Shown here piece after piece: positions 34,566 to 43,035 of a stretch of 64,000 nt of DNA. Source of the DNA: Mariniphaga sp041687215 (GTDB taxonomy: Bacteria; Bacteroidota; Bacteroidia; Bacteroidales; Prolixibacteraceae); assembly GCF_041687215.1 (NCBI RefSeq), contig NZ_JAWLCI010000023.1, positions 1 to 64,000 of the forward strand. Direction: 5' to 3'. The notes below the pieces were generated by a model. It saw only the letters and a program-made list of their open reading frames with translations, was not told where the DNA came from and did not search any database. The position numbers and the translations under genes were made by a program. Every line of letters begins with the position of its first letter. Position 1 is the stretch's first letter.

Positions 34566-36146
34566 ATGAATAAAACAACTTTAATTCTGGTGGCCTTTGC
34601 TTGCCTACTGGCTTCCTGCCAAAATGGTCAAAAACAAGATTCGAAACCCACAAAGCCCAACATCGTGTTCATTCTTGCTGACGATTTTGGCTATCACGAC
34701 ATGAGCGTGATGGGAAGTGAATTCTATGAAACGCCCCACATTGATCGGATTGCCAACGAGGGAATGATTTTTACTGATGGCTATGCCAATTGCCAGGTTT
34801 GCAGTCCTTCACGGGCAAGTATTATGAGTGGCAAATTTACAGCCCGCCACGGCATTACCGACTGGATTGGCGCCCGCACGGGAGAAGAGTGGCGAAAAGC
34901 CGGAAGGTTCAATAAATTGCTTCCTCCCGAATATGTGCACAACCTGCCGCATGAATACACAACCCTGCCGGAAGCATTAAAAGAAGCCGGCTACAAAACT
35001 TTTTTCGCCGGAAAATGGCATTTGGGTAGTGAAGGTTCCTGGCCTGAAGATCATGGTTTCGATATCAACAAAGGCGGCTGGGACAAGGGAAGCCCCATGG
35101 GCGGTTTTTATGCCCCATGGGAAAATCCGAGGCTCGAAAGCGGTCCCGACGGCGAAAGCCTCACCATGCGGCTGGCACACGAAACAGCCGATTTTTTAAA
35201 AGAACACAAAGACACTTCCTTTTTCGCTTTCCTTTCGTTTTATGCCGTTCATGCACCCCTGCAAACCACGCAGGCAAAATGGGCCAAATACAGAGCGAAA
35301 GCCGAGGAGATGGGCATTGCTGAAACCGGATTTGAAATGGGCCACTTTCTTCCCATCCGGCAGGTACAGGACAATCCGGTTTATGCCGGACTGTTAGAAA
35401 CCATGGACGATGCCGTGGGCGTGGTTTTGAAAGCTCTTGACGAACTGGGGCTGGCAGAAAATACCATTGTTATTTTTACTTCGGACAATGGCGGAGTGGC
35501 TGCCGGCGATGCATTTGCCACATCGAACAAACCATTACGGGCAGGAAAAGGTTACCAGTTTGAAGGTGGCATTCGCGAACCTTATTTCATCAAAGTTCCC
35601 TGGCTGGAAATTGCCGGGAAAAAATCGGAAGTACCGGTTACAGGAAGTGACTTCTACCCCACCCTGCTGGAACTGGCTGGTGCCGAACTGAAGCCGAATG
35701 AACACAATGACGGAATGAGTTTAGTACCGGTTCTCAACGGAGGAACTTTTCCCGAACGTCCGCTCATCTGGCATTACCCGCATTACGGCAATCAGGGCGG
35801 CGAACCATCGTCCATCATCCGGTTGGGCGACTGGAAACTCATTCATTATTACGAAGATGGTCGCGAAGAACTGTACAACCTGAAAACCGATGTGGAAGAA
35901 ACCACCGATGTTTCGGCTGAAAATTCTGAATTGGCCAAACAACTTAGCAAACAACTTTTTGCTTATTTGAATGAGGTTGGCGCCCGTTTTCCTGAAAAAG
36001 ATCCGGAATACAGCGAAAATCTGGAAAAAGAACATCTGGAACGGGTTCGGACGGTACGTCTGCCCCAACTTGAAAAGCAACGGCTGGAGTTTCTTTCCAA
36101 AGACTTTGACCCAGGAAATAATTGGTGGGGAAGCAAAATTGAGTAG
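34566..36146 (+). CDS. S1-family sulfatase, lipoprotein (third of three)
   Basis: 526-aa sulfatase, more distant from the two before it. Lipid on Cys18 (LLASC), metal ligands in FILADDFGYHDMSVMG (35-50), formylglycine motif CSPSR (79-83), SDNGGVAAGD and a C-terminal extension (about 470-526) rich in charged residues. The GITDWIGAR region after the active site differs from the other two and probably sets specificity. The gap before it (34498-34565) contains a CGCAGATTACGCAGATAAAAT-like dispersed repeat. Confidence 0.92.
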   Translation: MNKTTLILVAFACLLASCQNGQKQDSKPTKPNIVFILADDFGYHDMSVMGSEFYETPHIDRIANEGMIFTDGYANCQVCSPSRASIMSGKFTARHGITDWIGARTGEEWRKAGRFNKLLPPEYVHNLPHEYTTLPEALKEAGYKTFFAGKWHLGSEGSWPEDHGFDINKGGWDKGSPMGGFYAPWENPRLESGPDGESLTMRLAHETADFLKEHKDTSFFAFLSFYAVHAPLQTTQAKWAKYRAKAEEMGIAETGFEMGHFLPIRQVQDNPVYAGLLETMDDAVGVVLKALDELGLAENTIVIFTSDNGGVAAGDAFATSNKPLRAGKGYQFEGGIREPYFIKVPWLEIAGKKSEVPVTGSDFYPTLLELAGAELKPNEHNDGMSLVPVLNGGTFPERPLIWHYPHYGNQGGEPSSIIRLGDWKLIHYYEDGREELYNLKTDVEETTDVSAENSELAKQLSKQLFAYLNEVGARFPEKDPEYSENLEKEHLERVRTVRLPQLEKQRLEFLSKDFDPGNNWWGSKIE

Positions 36147-36310
36147 AAAGTAAAAAGATTATTGTAAGACCAGCGGAAGTCCCGGCGGGATAAAAAATTA
36201 TTTTACCGGGCAATATTGATTTTTTTGGCAAATCCGGATTTTGATTCCGGATTTATAAAAAGCAACAGATTTAAAATCAATTTCTCAAAAAAAGGTTATT
36301 TTAAAAATTT

Positions 36311-36318
36311 TATTTTTG
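36311..36318 (+). promoter_or_regulatory. Candidate -7 box of the second GH2 gene
   Basis: TATTTTTG (TAnnTTTG type), 50 bp before the ATG at 36368, in a 220-bp AT-rich gap. It suggests that this GH2 gene can be transcribed independently of the sulfatases. Confidence 0.45.
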
Positions 36319-36367
36319 ACCAAAACATCAGAAATAATTTTTCAATCTTAAATATAAAGTCTTAAAA

Positions 36368-39172
36368 ATGAAACGAATTCTTCAACTGTTATTATCGCTC
36401 TTTTTCCTGTTAAATACCAGCGCCTTCTCCCAACCCACCCAGATCATTTACCTTTCCGGAACAGATGCTGAAAACACAGTGGACTGGGAATTTTACTGTA
36501 CCGACGGCCGAAACAGCGATGAGTGGACAACCATTCCTGTACCTTCGAACTGGGAATTGCAGGGTTTTGGAACCTACAACTACGGCCACGATTGGCGCAA
36601 TGAAGACAAAAAGCTGGGAAAAGAACACGGTTTATACAGGTACGAATTTGAGGTTCCGCGCGAATGGAGGGGCAAAACTGTAAACATTGTTTTCGACGGT
36701 TCGATGACTGACACCGAAGTTAAAATCAACGGAAAGCTGGCCGGCGAAAAACATCAGGGTGGATTTTACAGGTTTAAATATGACATCAGTAAACTGCTGA
36801 GATATGGCCGAACTAATTTGCTGGAGGTGGATGTAGCCAAACATTCTTCCAACGAATCGGTAAACAAAGCCGAACGCCAGGCTGATTTCTGGATTTTCGG
36901 GGGCATTTTCCGACCGGTATTTCTGGAAGTTTTTCCTGAAATTCATCTTTCACGCTCAGCCATCAATGCCAAAGCCGACGGGTCATTCGAAATGTTCGTA
37001 GTGCTGAATGAATCCAAATCGGACTATTCCGTATCTGTTGAACTTTTCGATTTAAGAGGAAATAAAATGGCCGGAATTGTTCAGGATGAAATTCCCAAAG
37101 GGACAACCGAAAAAATGATATCCGGAGAATTTGAAAACATACAACCATGGAATCCCGAGTGGCCAAATCTGTACAACATGAAGATCAGCCTGAAAAAAGA
37201 TGATGAATTGTTGCACGAGGTTACCGAACGAATTGGTTTTCGGACAGTGGAGCTTCGCAAACACGATGGATTTTATGTGAACGGCGAGAAGGTGGTTTTT
37301 AAGGGGGTGAACCGTCACTCGTTCTGGCCTGAAACCGGCCGTGCACTTAGTGAAGAAAACCATCTTACCGACATTCAACTTATGAAAGAAATGAACATGA
37401 ATGCGGTTCGAAGCTCCCATTATGTGCCTGATAAACGTTTCCTGGAACTGTGCGATTCGCTGGGGCTTTTTGTTATGAATGAAGTAACCGGCTGGCAGGA
37501 TGAATACGATACCATTGTGGGGCCAAAACTTGTGAAGGAAACCGTTTTGAAAGACCATAATCACCCAAGTGTGGTTATTTGGAATCATGGCAACGAGGGA
37601 GGCTGGGATTTCTACAATGAAAAGAATTTTCATGTATATGACATTCAGAAAAGGCCTGTTATTTACCCGTGGCTGTTGCGCAACGGCGCCGACACACACC
37701 ACTATCCGGCGTTCGATTATGCCACTGGCCGTTTTGTTTTTGGAAACGACTCGTTTATGCCCACCGAGTTTTTACATGGTTTATACGATGGAGGAAATGG
37801 TGCAGGCCTGGAAGAGTTCTGGCGAAGTCACCAATCCTCACCCTTGCATGCCGGAGCTTTTTTGTGGGTTTTTACAGATGAAGCCGTTCTTCGGACCGAC
37901 AAACCCGGCACAGTTTACGATGCGGACGGGAACCACGCACCCGACGGCATTTTGGGACCGCATCGTGAAAAGGAGGGCAGCTTTTACACCGTGAAAGAAA
38001 TTTGGTCGCCGGTGCAGGTAAAACCGGTAACCGTTAACCCCAAGTGGAACGGCAAACTGTTCCTGGAAAACAAATTTATTTATACAAGTCTGGCAGATTG
38101 TTCTTTCGGCTGGCAGGCGATTAAAACTAAACTCAACCCGGAAGACGAAGAAATTACCGGAAGCGGAACCTTTCCGGGACCGGATGCACAGCCCGGTGAA
38201 ACATCGTTGGTGGAAATTGATTTGGGCGAATCGCTCAATGATGCCGACATCTTTCTTTTTACTGCAACCGACCCACACGGCAACGAACTATATACCTGGA
38301 GCTGGCCGGTGATACAAACATGGGAAAAGGCAGAAAAAATAAAAGGAATACTTGCCGGTGAGGAAAATGAAATCACTGTTCTGGAAAACACAAATGCAGT
38401 AACTGCATCGGTAAATGGCCTTGAAATTTCTTTTTCAAAAGCTGACGGAACGCTTCTTACAATAAAAAATAAAAAAGGAGTAGTGTCGTTAAACGGCGGT
38501 CCGGTGCCGGAAGGAGCGGAATCGAAAATCAACAGTACATACTGGCATAAAGATGCAGAAGGAAATTTCGTCTTTGAAATTTCAACCGACAATTTTCCTG
38601 AAAAAATGACCTGGACTTTACACAAAAACAGTTTATTGAAACTGGAAGCAAGTCCGCTGCGAAGGGGAATTGCCAATGTTGATTTTATTGGTATTTCATT
38701 CAACTACCCCGAAGTGAAATGTACCGGCGTAAAATGGATGGGCCGCGGGCCTTACCGGGTTTGGAAAAACCGAATAAAAGGCAGCAATTTTGGCGTTTGG
38801 GAGAAAGCGTACAACAACACTGTAACCGGAGAAACTTTTAACAACCTGGTTTATCCCGAATTTAAAGGTTACCACGGTAATTTATACTGGGCCACTCTGG
38901 AAACTACCGAATCGGATTTTACCGTAATTTCTGAAACACCAAACTTATTCTTTCATCTGTTTTCGCCAGCAAAACCGGAACATACAGCAGGCGGAACTCA
39001 TCCGCCATTCCCCGAAGGCGATCTGTCATTTTTGTATGAAATTCCGGCCATCGGCACCAAATTTAAACAGGCAGATGCGTTGGGCCCAAAAAGCGGAAAA
39101 GGCCACTTTCGTGGCCACAGTGGAGATGAAGGGTATCCGATAAAACTGTGGTTCGATTTCAGCGGAGAATAA
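36368..39172 (+). CDS. GH2 glycoside hydrolase, large (LacZ-like)
   Basis: 934-aa secreted enzyme of family GH2. Signal peptide (about 1-21, LLLSLFFLLNTSAFSQ); sugar-binding domain with VPSNWELQGFGTYNYGHDW, typical of LacZ-like enzymes; two Ig-like domains; TIM barrel with VNRHSFWPETGRA, acid/base Glu410 (NHGNEGG) and probable nucleophile Glu467 (MPTEFLHG); then a large C-terminal part with a beta-sandwich (about 650-934) ending GHFRGHSGDEGYPIKLWFDF. The nucleophile motif is unlike that of E. coli LacZ, so the substrate is probably a modified galactan oligosaccharide. It closes the GH2-sulfatase cluster; a terminator follows. A relic of the same type of 3' end lies at 40337-40420. Confidence 0.9.
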   Translation: MKRILQLLLSLFFLLNTSAFSQPTQIIYLSGTDAENTVDWEFYCTDGRNSDEWTTIPVPSNWELQGFGTYNYGHDWRNEDKKLGKEHGLYRYEFEVPREWRGKTVNIVFDGSMTDTEVKINGKLAGEKHQGGFYRFKYDISKLLRYGRTNLLEVDVAKHSSNESVNKAERQADFWIFGGIFRPVFLEVFPEIHLSRSAINAKADGSFEMFVVLNESKSDYSVSVELFDLRGNKMAGIVQDEIPKGTTEKMISGEFENIQPWNPEWPNLYNMKISLKKDDELLHEVTERIGFRTVELRKHDGFYVNGEKVVFKGVNRHSFWPETGRALSEENHLTDIQLMKEMNMNAVRSSHYVPDKRFLELCDSLGLFVMNEVTGWQDEYDTIVGPKLVKETVLKDHNHPSVVIWNHGNEGGWDFYNEKNFHVYDIQKRPVIYPWLLRNGADTHHYPAFDYATGRFVFGNDSFMPTEFLHGLYDGGNGAGLEEFWRSHQSSPLHAGAFLWVFTDEAVLRTDKPGTVYDADGNHAPDGILGPHREKEGSFYTVKEIWSPVQVKPVTVNPKWNGKLFLENKFIYTSLADCSFGWQAIKTKLNPEDEEITGSGTFPGPDAQPGETSLVEIDLGESLNDADIFLFTATDPHGNELYTWSWPVIQTWEKAEKIKGILAGEENEITVLENTNAVTASVNGLEISFSKADGTLLTIKNKKGVVSLNGGPVPEGAESKINSTYWHKDAEGNFVFEISTDNFPEKMTWTLHKNSLLKLEASPLRRGIANVDFIGISFNYPEVKCTGVKWMGRGPYRVWKNRIKGSNFGVWEKAYNNTVTGETFNNLVYPEFKGYHGNLYWATLETTESDFTVISETPNLFFHLFSPAKPEHTAGGTHPPFPEGDLSFLYEIPAIGTKFKQADALGPKSGKGHFRGHSGDEGYPIKLWFDFSGE

Positions 39173-39218
39173 TGCACGAAAAAAGAGGATATAAGCAAAA
39201 TAAAAAAATCTTGAGAAT

Positions 39219-39262
39219 AAAAAGCCTGCCGGAAGTTTAGATTAATTTCGACAGACTTTTTA
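39219..39262. terminator. Bidirectional terminator
   Basis: Stem AAAAAGCCTGCCGG with CGACAGACTTTTT (several G-U pairs), loop of about 13 nt, A-run on the left and T-run on the right. It stands between convergent genes ending at 39172 and 39291. Confidence 0.75.
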
Positions 39263-39290
39263 TTTTCAACTCAGTCGCGATTTCCTTTTA

Positions 39291-40118
39291 CTACAGGCTT
39301 TCCTTCCATTCCAGTCCGGTCAGAGCTATAGTGTATTGTCCCGGTTGGTTGGTCCATTCCATCCGGTAATGAGAAGGATACCAGCCATCGCGCTGCCATG
39401 CTACAGGATGTTTTACCTCGGCTGTTACTGACGGCTGTTCGCTTAAACTCAATAGAAAATCCCGTGTTATCATGGGTTCCATAAAAGTGAATTCGCCGTG
39501 ATAGGAACCCCAGATAAAAGTATGAGTAAACGTTGCGCCTCCGTTCCAGGGCAATTCAGGAGCCAGGGCATCGGCCCAATGGGCACCCATTTGCGGAACA
39601 ATTCCCTCCAGCAAAATGTAATCCTGCGGAATATATTCCGGTGCAGGCATCATATCATAACCTGGCTGACCACCAATTGCCTCCCGATCTTCTACAGATG
39701 TAATGTAGAAATGAACATCGAAGTGAGGTAAATCGTAAACACCAGGAGGTTCATGACCCTCGGGTGCCCATCCAATAAAAACATGGTCGTAAAACCTTTT
39801 CCCTTTGTTTGGATGAAAAGGCAGAACAAAATCAGCATGGTGGTCTGGTAAATTTTCCAGCGCTTTAACTGATAAATTTAAGCCCACTTCAACCGGGTCA
39901 CCATTCCGGTTTTCTTTCACATAGGCGCGGGCTACGCCATTTCCAACTTTTACGGTTGGTCCGTAAAACGTGCGTGTAGCATCCGCTTTTTTCAATTCCA
40001 CATCCCATGTTGCATTTTCTTCCTGAATTTCAGTCAGCTCTTCCTTCTGGCACGATTGAAAAATCATCAGAGTACCGGTGAGCAACAAGGATAACAAAGT
40101 GTAATTTAACTGCTTCAT
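39291..40118 (-). CDS. Lipoprotein, DUF5602/TTHB210-like
   Basis: 275-aa lipoprotein: signal MKQLNYTLLSLLLTGTLMIF then QSC with lipid on Cys22. The mature part reads FYGPTVKVGNGVARAYVKEN and LPHFDVHFYITSVEDREAIG, which recalls the DUF5602 (TTHB210-like) domain, of unknown function, with several His residues that could bind metal. An upstream Met at 40187 adds 23 hydrophobic residues (MYLFLLCNIIIKCFF) and is less likely. It is a single gene, convergent with the GH2 gene. Confidence 0.78.
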   Translation of the reverse strand: MKQLNYTLLSLLLTGTLMIFQSCQKEELTEIQEENATWDVELKKADATRTFYGPTVKVGNGVARAYVKENRNGDPVEVGLNLSVKALENLPDHHADFVLPFHPNKGKRFYDHVFIGWAPEGHEPPGVYDLPHFDVHFYITSVEDREAIGGQPGYDMMPAPEYIPQDYILLEGIVPQMGAHWADALAPELPWNGGATFTHTFIWGSYHGEFTFMEPMITRDFLLSLSEQPSVTAEVKHPVAWQRDGWYPSHYRMEWTNQPGQYTIALTGLEWKESL

Positions 40119-40336
40119 AAGGCATCTAATTTTTTTGTTAATAAAAAAACATTTGATTATAATATTACATAAAAGAAATAAATACATTTAATTCTTTTAT
40201 GAATGAAAATTACGAAATAGTTTTTATTAAACAATCTGATTTTCAATTTTAATTTAATGTATGTTTAAATTTTTTTTGACCGTTAGAAGGTCAATGAAGT
40301 TGTTCGCAATAAGTGAATTTGTGTGAAAAAAGGTCA

Positions 40337-40420
40337 AAAAGCAACAAAGGCCACTTTCGTGGCCATGCCGGTGATAAGGGGAATCCGATCATTTTGTGGT
40401 TTGATTTCAAAAATGAATAA
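40337..40420 (+). pseudogene. 3' relic of another GH2 gene
   Basis: Reads KSNKGHFRGHAGDKGNPIIL then WFDFKNE and a TAA; this matches the end of the GH2 gene at 36368 (GKGHFRGHSGDEGYPIKLWF, then DFSGE). Upstream the similarity stops at once. It is the last scrap of a second, related GH2 gene or of a duplicated 3' end, lying between two minus-strand genes where it has no function. Confidence 0.8.
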
Positions 40421-40433
40421 ACTGTAAATAAAA

Positions 40434-41183
40434 TCAATCCTTTATACAGCGAACGTTTAAACCGTTTCGTTTGGTTGTGCTGTTCCTTCTTATTACAGCT
40501 TCATCATGGTAAAGGACATAAGCATGTGATGAATTTGTAGTAGATTCTGAATTGCTCCACCAGCGGCCATTGTTGCCCAATGTGCTGAAAATGTTGGGCC
40601 GCTGACTTCCCGGAAGACCTGAAAAACCGGATTCATTGGTTGCATCGGTATTCGGACTGTTCCAGTATTCAGTGCCCGTTGTCTTTAATTTTCCTCCCGC
40701 AACACTTGCACCGCCCAAATAGTCTATCAAAGTGGCCCATTCATCCCTGGTGGGTACATGCCAGCCTTCCGGACAAAGTTTACCTGTATTTACTGCAAAC
40801 CAGGTATAATACCCACCGTAAAGGTTTTTATACGTTTCTTCATCATTATCGTACCAGCAGTATGCTGGCGTAGTTAAACTTCCCCATTCTGTATTACCGG
40901 TTACCAATGGTATGTCGGTACCGTCATTGAACTTGGTCGTCTTCAGGTTTTCACTCATCCATACCTGCGTGCCTATATTAACAGTGCCGTAAACATTTCC
41001 ATCGGCATCGGTTAACGCGGTTACCTGCGGAGCGTAAAAAATAATACTGTCAATATCCGACGGATTAACCGATTGTTTGTTGATAACCACACCGTTTTTC
41101 ATTACATACATGGTGTCGTTCTGGGCAAAAGTGTGGCTTATAGCAGCCAGCAAAATGCCAAATGAAATCAGTAAACTCTTCAT
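40434..41183 (-). CDS. Secreted FISUMP-domain protein
   Basis: 249-aa exported protein. Signal peptide MKSLLISFGILLAAISHTFA, a short N-terminal part with DTMYVMKNGVVINKQSV and DIDSIIFY, then a FISUMP (Fibrobacter succinogenes major paralogous) domain: DADGNVYGTVNIGTQVWMSE, ENLKTTKFNDG, CPEGWHVPTRDEWATL, and ending LNVRCIKD. These domains are formylglycine-generating-enzyme-like folds found on cell surfaces; their role is unclear. The gene starts 14 bp after a T9SS cargo gene, so the two form an operon headed by the shared regulatory site at 41748-41775. Confidence 0.88.
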   Translation of the reverse strand: MKSLLISFGILLAAISHTFAQNDTMYVMKNGVVINKQSVNPSDIDSIIFYAPQVTALTDADGNVYGTVNIGTQVWMSENLKTTKFNDGTDIPLVTGNTEWGSLTTPAYCWYDNDEETYKNLYGGYYTWFAVNTGKLCPEGWHVPTRDEWATLIDYLGGASVAGGKLKTTGTEYWNSPNTDATNESGFSGLPGSQRPNIFSTLGNNGRWWSNSESTTNSSHAYVLYHDEAVIRRNSTTKRNGLNVRCIKD

Positions 41184-41197
41184 GTTTTATTCAATTT

Positions 41198-41707
41198 TTA
41201 GTTTTTAACAATTTTTGCTGTTTTTGTTGTTTCGCTGTTCCTGTAGCGGCAGATATATATACCTTTTTTTAGTTGGCTGAGGTTCAGACGCACTGTTTTC
41301 ATTCCGGTAACATTATGAGTTGTCAAAACCTTTCCGTTAACCGATAAAATTTCAATGCTGCTTTTGGTTTTGCCGGTGTCATCCAGTTGAACAGTGAGCA
41401 GATTGGTTAACGGATTCGGATAAACTTTTAAGCTCAATTCCCTGAATTTTACCTGTTCATTTATTCCCACCGGAATGTCGGAAACAGTGAGGTAACGCAA
41501 ATTGCTCAGTTCGTAGGAACTGCTGTTGTTTTCGTAATTCGTAATCTGAAGGCTTCCTTCGGAAAAACTCAATTTACTAATTTCGGCCAGAGAGTAGGCT
41601 GTTTCAGTACCCTCCGTTTGTTTTACGCGCAGGGTTTGCGCCTGCAACCCGGTTAGCCAAATGCCCAGGAATAGTGTCGCAATAATTTTAAATTGGCTTT
41701 CTTTCAT
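41198..41707 (-). CDS. Small T9SS cargo protein with type A sorting domain
   Basis: 169-aa secreted protein. Signal peptide (about 1-23, LFLGIWLTGLQAQ), a short central domain (about 24-85) and a type IX secretion C-terminal sorting domain (about 90-169): LKVYPNPLTNLLTVQL, IEILSVNGKVLTTHNV, LSQLKKGIYICRY, and ending TAKIVKN. It will be secreted through T9SS and attached to the cell surface. First gene of a two-gene operon with the FISUMP protein; the N-terminal domain (YSLAEISKLSFSEGSLQI) resembles the short N-terminal part of the FISUMP protein. Confidence 0.87.
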   Translation of the reverse strand: MKESQFKIIATLFLGIWLTGLQAQTLRVKQTEGTETAYSLAEISKLSFSEGSLQITNYENNSSSYELSNLRYLTVSDIPVGINEQVKFRELSLKVYPNPLTNLLTVQLDDTGKTKSSIEILSVNGKVLTTHNVTGMKTVRLNLSQLKKGIYICRYRNSETTKTAKIVKN

Positions 41708-41747
41708 TTTTCTCCATTTTTTATTAAACGAATATCAGCTATTTAAG

Positions 41748-41775
41748 TATTTTAATCAATCGTAAATGAGTGAAT
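41748..41775 (-). promoter_or_regulatory. Candidate LytTR-regulator site A
   Basis: On the plus strand the core CAATCGTAAATGAGTG (41757-41772) agrees at 14 of 16 bases with 47661-47676, and TATTTT precedes both. It lies about 40 bp upstream of the ATG of the T9SS cargo gene at 41707. Its occurrence at the heads of two operons that surround the LytTR regulator gene makes it the best candidate for the operator. Confidence 0.55.
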
Positions 41776-41791
41776 GGTATTTTTCCGTGTT

Positions 41792-42526
41792 TTAATTGCT
41801 GTTTTGAGTGAGTTTATCCCGAATAATTCTTTTAGCCAGTTCTATGCTTTTTTCGCGGTTCACCTCTTTATCGTCCGAAATATCAACCACCACAGAAAAG
41901 ATTAAACCTCTGTAAAGCACTTTCAATTCACTGGAATTTTCGTACCAGGTGGCGGCATCGCCCACACCGGATATTGCTTCAGCCTGAAGATTCTGCACCA
42001 TTCCGGTTCCCACTTGCGTCATATTCTGGCTGGCTGAGGAATTATTGTTTTTGCCAGCTTCCTCTTCCAGCTTTTTTGCGGCCCCCTGTTTTTGTTCATC
42101 GGTAAGCGCACCGTAATTTCGTTTAAACCTTTCCAGTGTGGTATTTGACAGCGAATGAATAGCCACCTTGTCTTTGTAAGGAGCATTTAGGGTGTTTCCA
42201 CCCATTGCTACTGAGCGGGTCCGGCCATTGTTCCACAAATAATTGCACTCGCGGGGCGGCTTTTTTTCTCCGCCAAAAATCGCAGATGTCTTGTTTTCGT
42301 GCTCTTTTTCTGCTTTTGAAGCATCGAAACCACTAATTTCTGTTGCCATTTCGAGGGTAAGTAGTTCATCCAGTCTGCCTGCAAAATCCGCAGCATTCAG
42401 GGTTGACTCATTTTGAAAAAAAGAAAATGAAACATGCGCAAAATTCGTTTTCTGCTGATCATTTCCTGCCAGAGAAAAAGGAAAAGCCAACGGTAAAAAG
42501 GAAAGTATAAAAATCAGTCTATTCAT
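41792..42526 (-). CDS. Exported hypothetical protein
   Basis: 244-aa protein with a signal peptide (MNRLIFILSFLPLAFPFSLA). The mature part is polar and helical, with a low-complexity Asn/Ser stretch (GKNNNSSASQNMTQ) and one Trp-rich spot (GDAATWYENSSELKVLYRGL). The region GVGDAATWYENSSELKVLYR followed by FSVVVDI suggests a periplasmic substrate-sensing or lipocalin-like fold, but this is a guess. Last gene of the long secreted-protein set, 53 bp after the receiver-only gene. Confidence 0.75.
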   Translation of the reverse strand: MNRLIFILSFLPLAFPFSLAGNDQQKTNFAHVSFSFFQNESTLNAADFAGRLDELLTLEMATEISGFDASKAEKEHENKTSAIFGGEKKPPRECNYLWNNGRTRSVAMGGNTLNAPYKDKVAIHSLSNTTLERFKRNYGALTDEQKQGAAKKLEEEAGKNNNSSASQNMTQVGTGMVQNLQAEAISGVGDAATWYENSSELKVLYRGLIFSVVVDISDDKEVNREKSIELAKRIIRDKLTQNSN

Positions 42527-42579
42527 AATATAAAATTTTAAAATTCAATATTTTAAACCTTACAATTAATTTCTGAAGC

Positions 42580-42963
42580 TTATTTATTTTTTAATGAATT
42601 CCATATCTTGCTAAAAATTTTTTCCAAATCGGAGGTGGAAACCGGTTTGAGCAAACAGGCCAGTACATCTGCCGGGTTGCTTTGTTTTATCATTTCCGGA
42701 TAAGCCGTAGTAAATACAACCTTTGTTTCCAAATCGTTAATAAGGTTAATCAATTGGTGTCCTGACATTCCGGGCATCATCATATCGAGAAACAAAACAT
42801 CCGGTTTAAGCAACCGCACCTTCCGGGCTCCTTCAAAAGGATTGGTTTCTGTAAATACAATCTGAATGTTCTCATGAAACGACTCGTGTAAATCGTAAAC
42901 CAGCGTTTCGATGGCGTGTTGTTCATCGTCGATAATGGCAATATTCAGCTTTCTTTCCCCCAC
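42580..42963 (-). CDS. Receiver-only response regulator
   Basis: 127-aa single receiver domain with a complete phosphorylation site: acidic pair in IIDDEQHA (11-18), phosphoacceptor Asp60 in LFLDMMMPGMSG, Thr/Ser in VVFTTAY and Lys in LLKPV. It is a close paralogue of the receiver of the LytTR regulator at 47760-48476 (both share AIIDDExHAIETL and ExNPxEG) but has no output domain, ending shortly after the receiver. It may compete for phosphate from the kinase at 48513 or be a truncated copy. It lies within the gene set that the full regulator probably controls. Confidence 0.85.
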   Translation of the reverse strand: MGERKLNIAIIDDEQHAIETLVYDLHESFHENIQIVFTETNPFEGARKVRLLKPDVLFLDMMMPGMSGHQLINLINDLETKVVFTTAYPEMIKQSNPADVLACLLKPVSTSDLEKIFSKIWNSLKNK

Positions 42964-43035
42964 CCTTGTAGATTTTGTTTGATTTGATTGTTTTTCGTAA
43001 AAAATTTCCTTTATCTTCCGGCTACTTCCCTGTAA

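Noticed and set aside
38080..38703. Open frame (207 codons) on the minus strand
   Set aside because: Antisense to the GH2 gene at 36368-39172; composition is Ser/Phe-rich as expected for a shadow frame.
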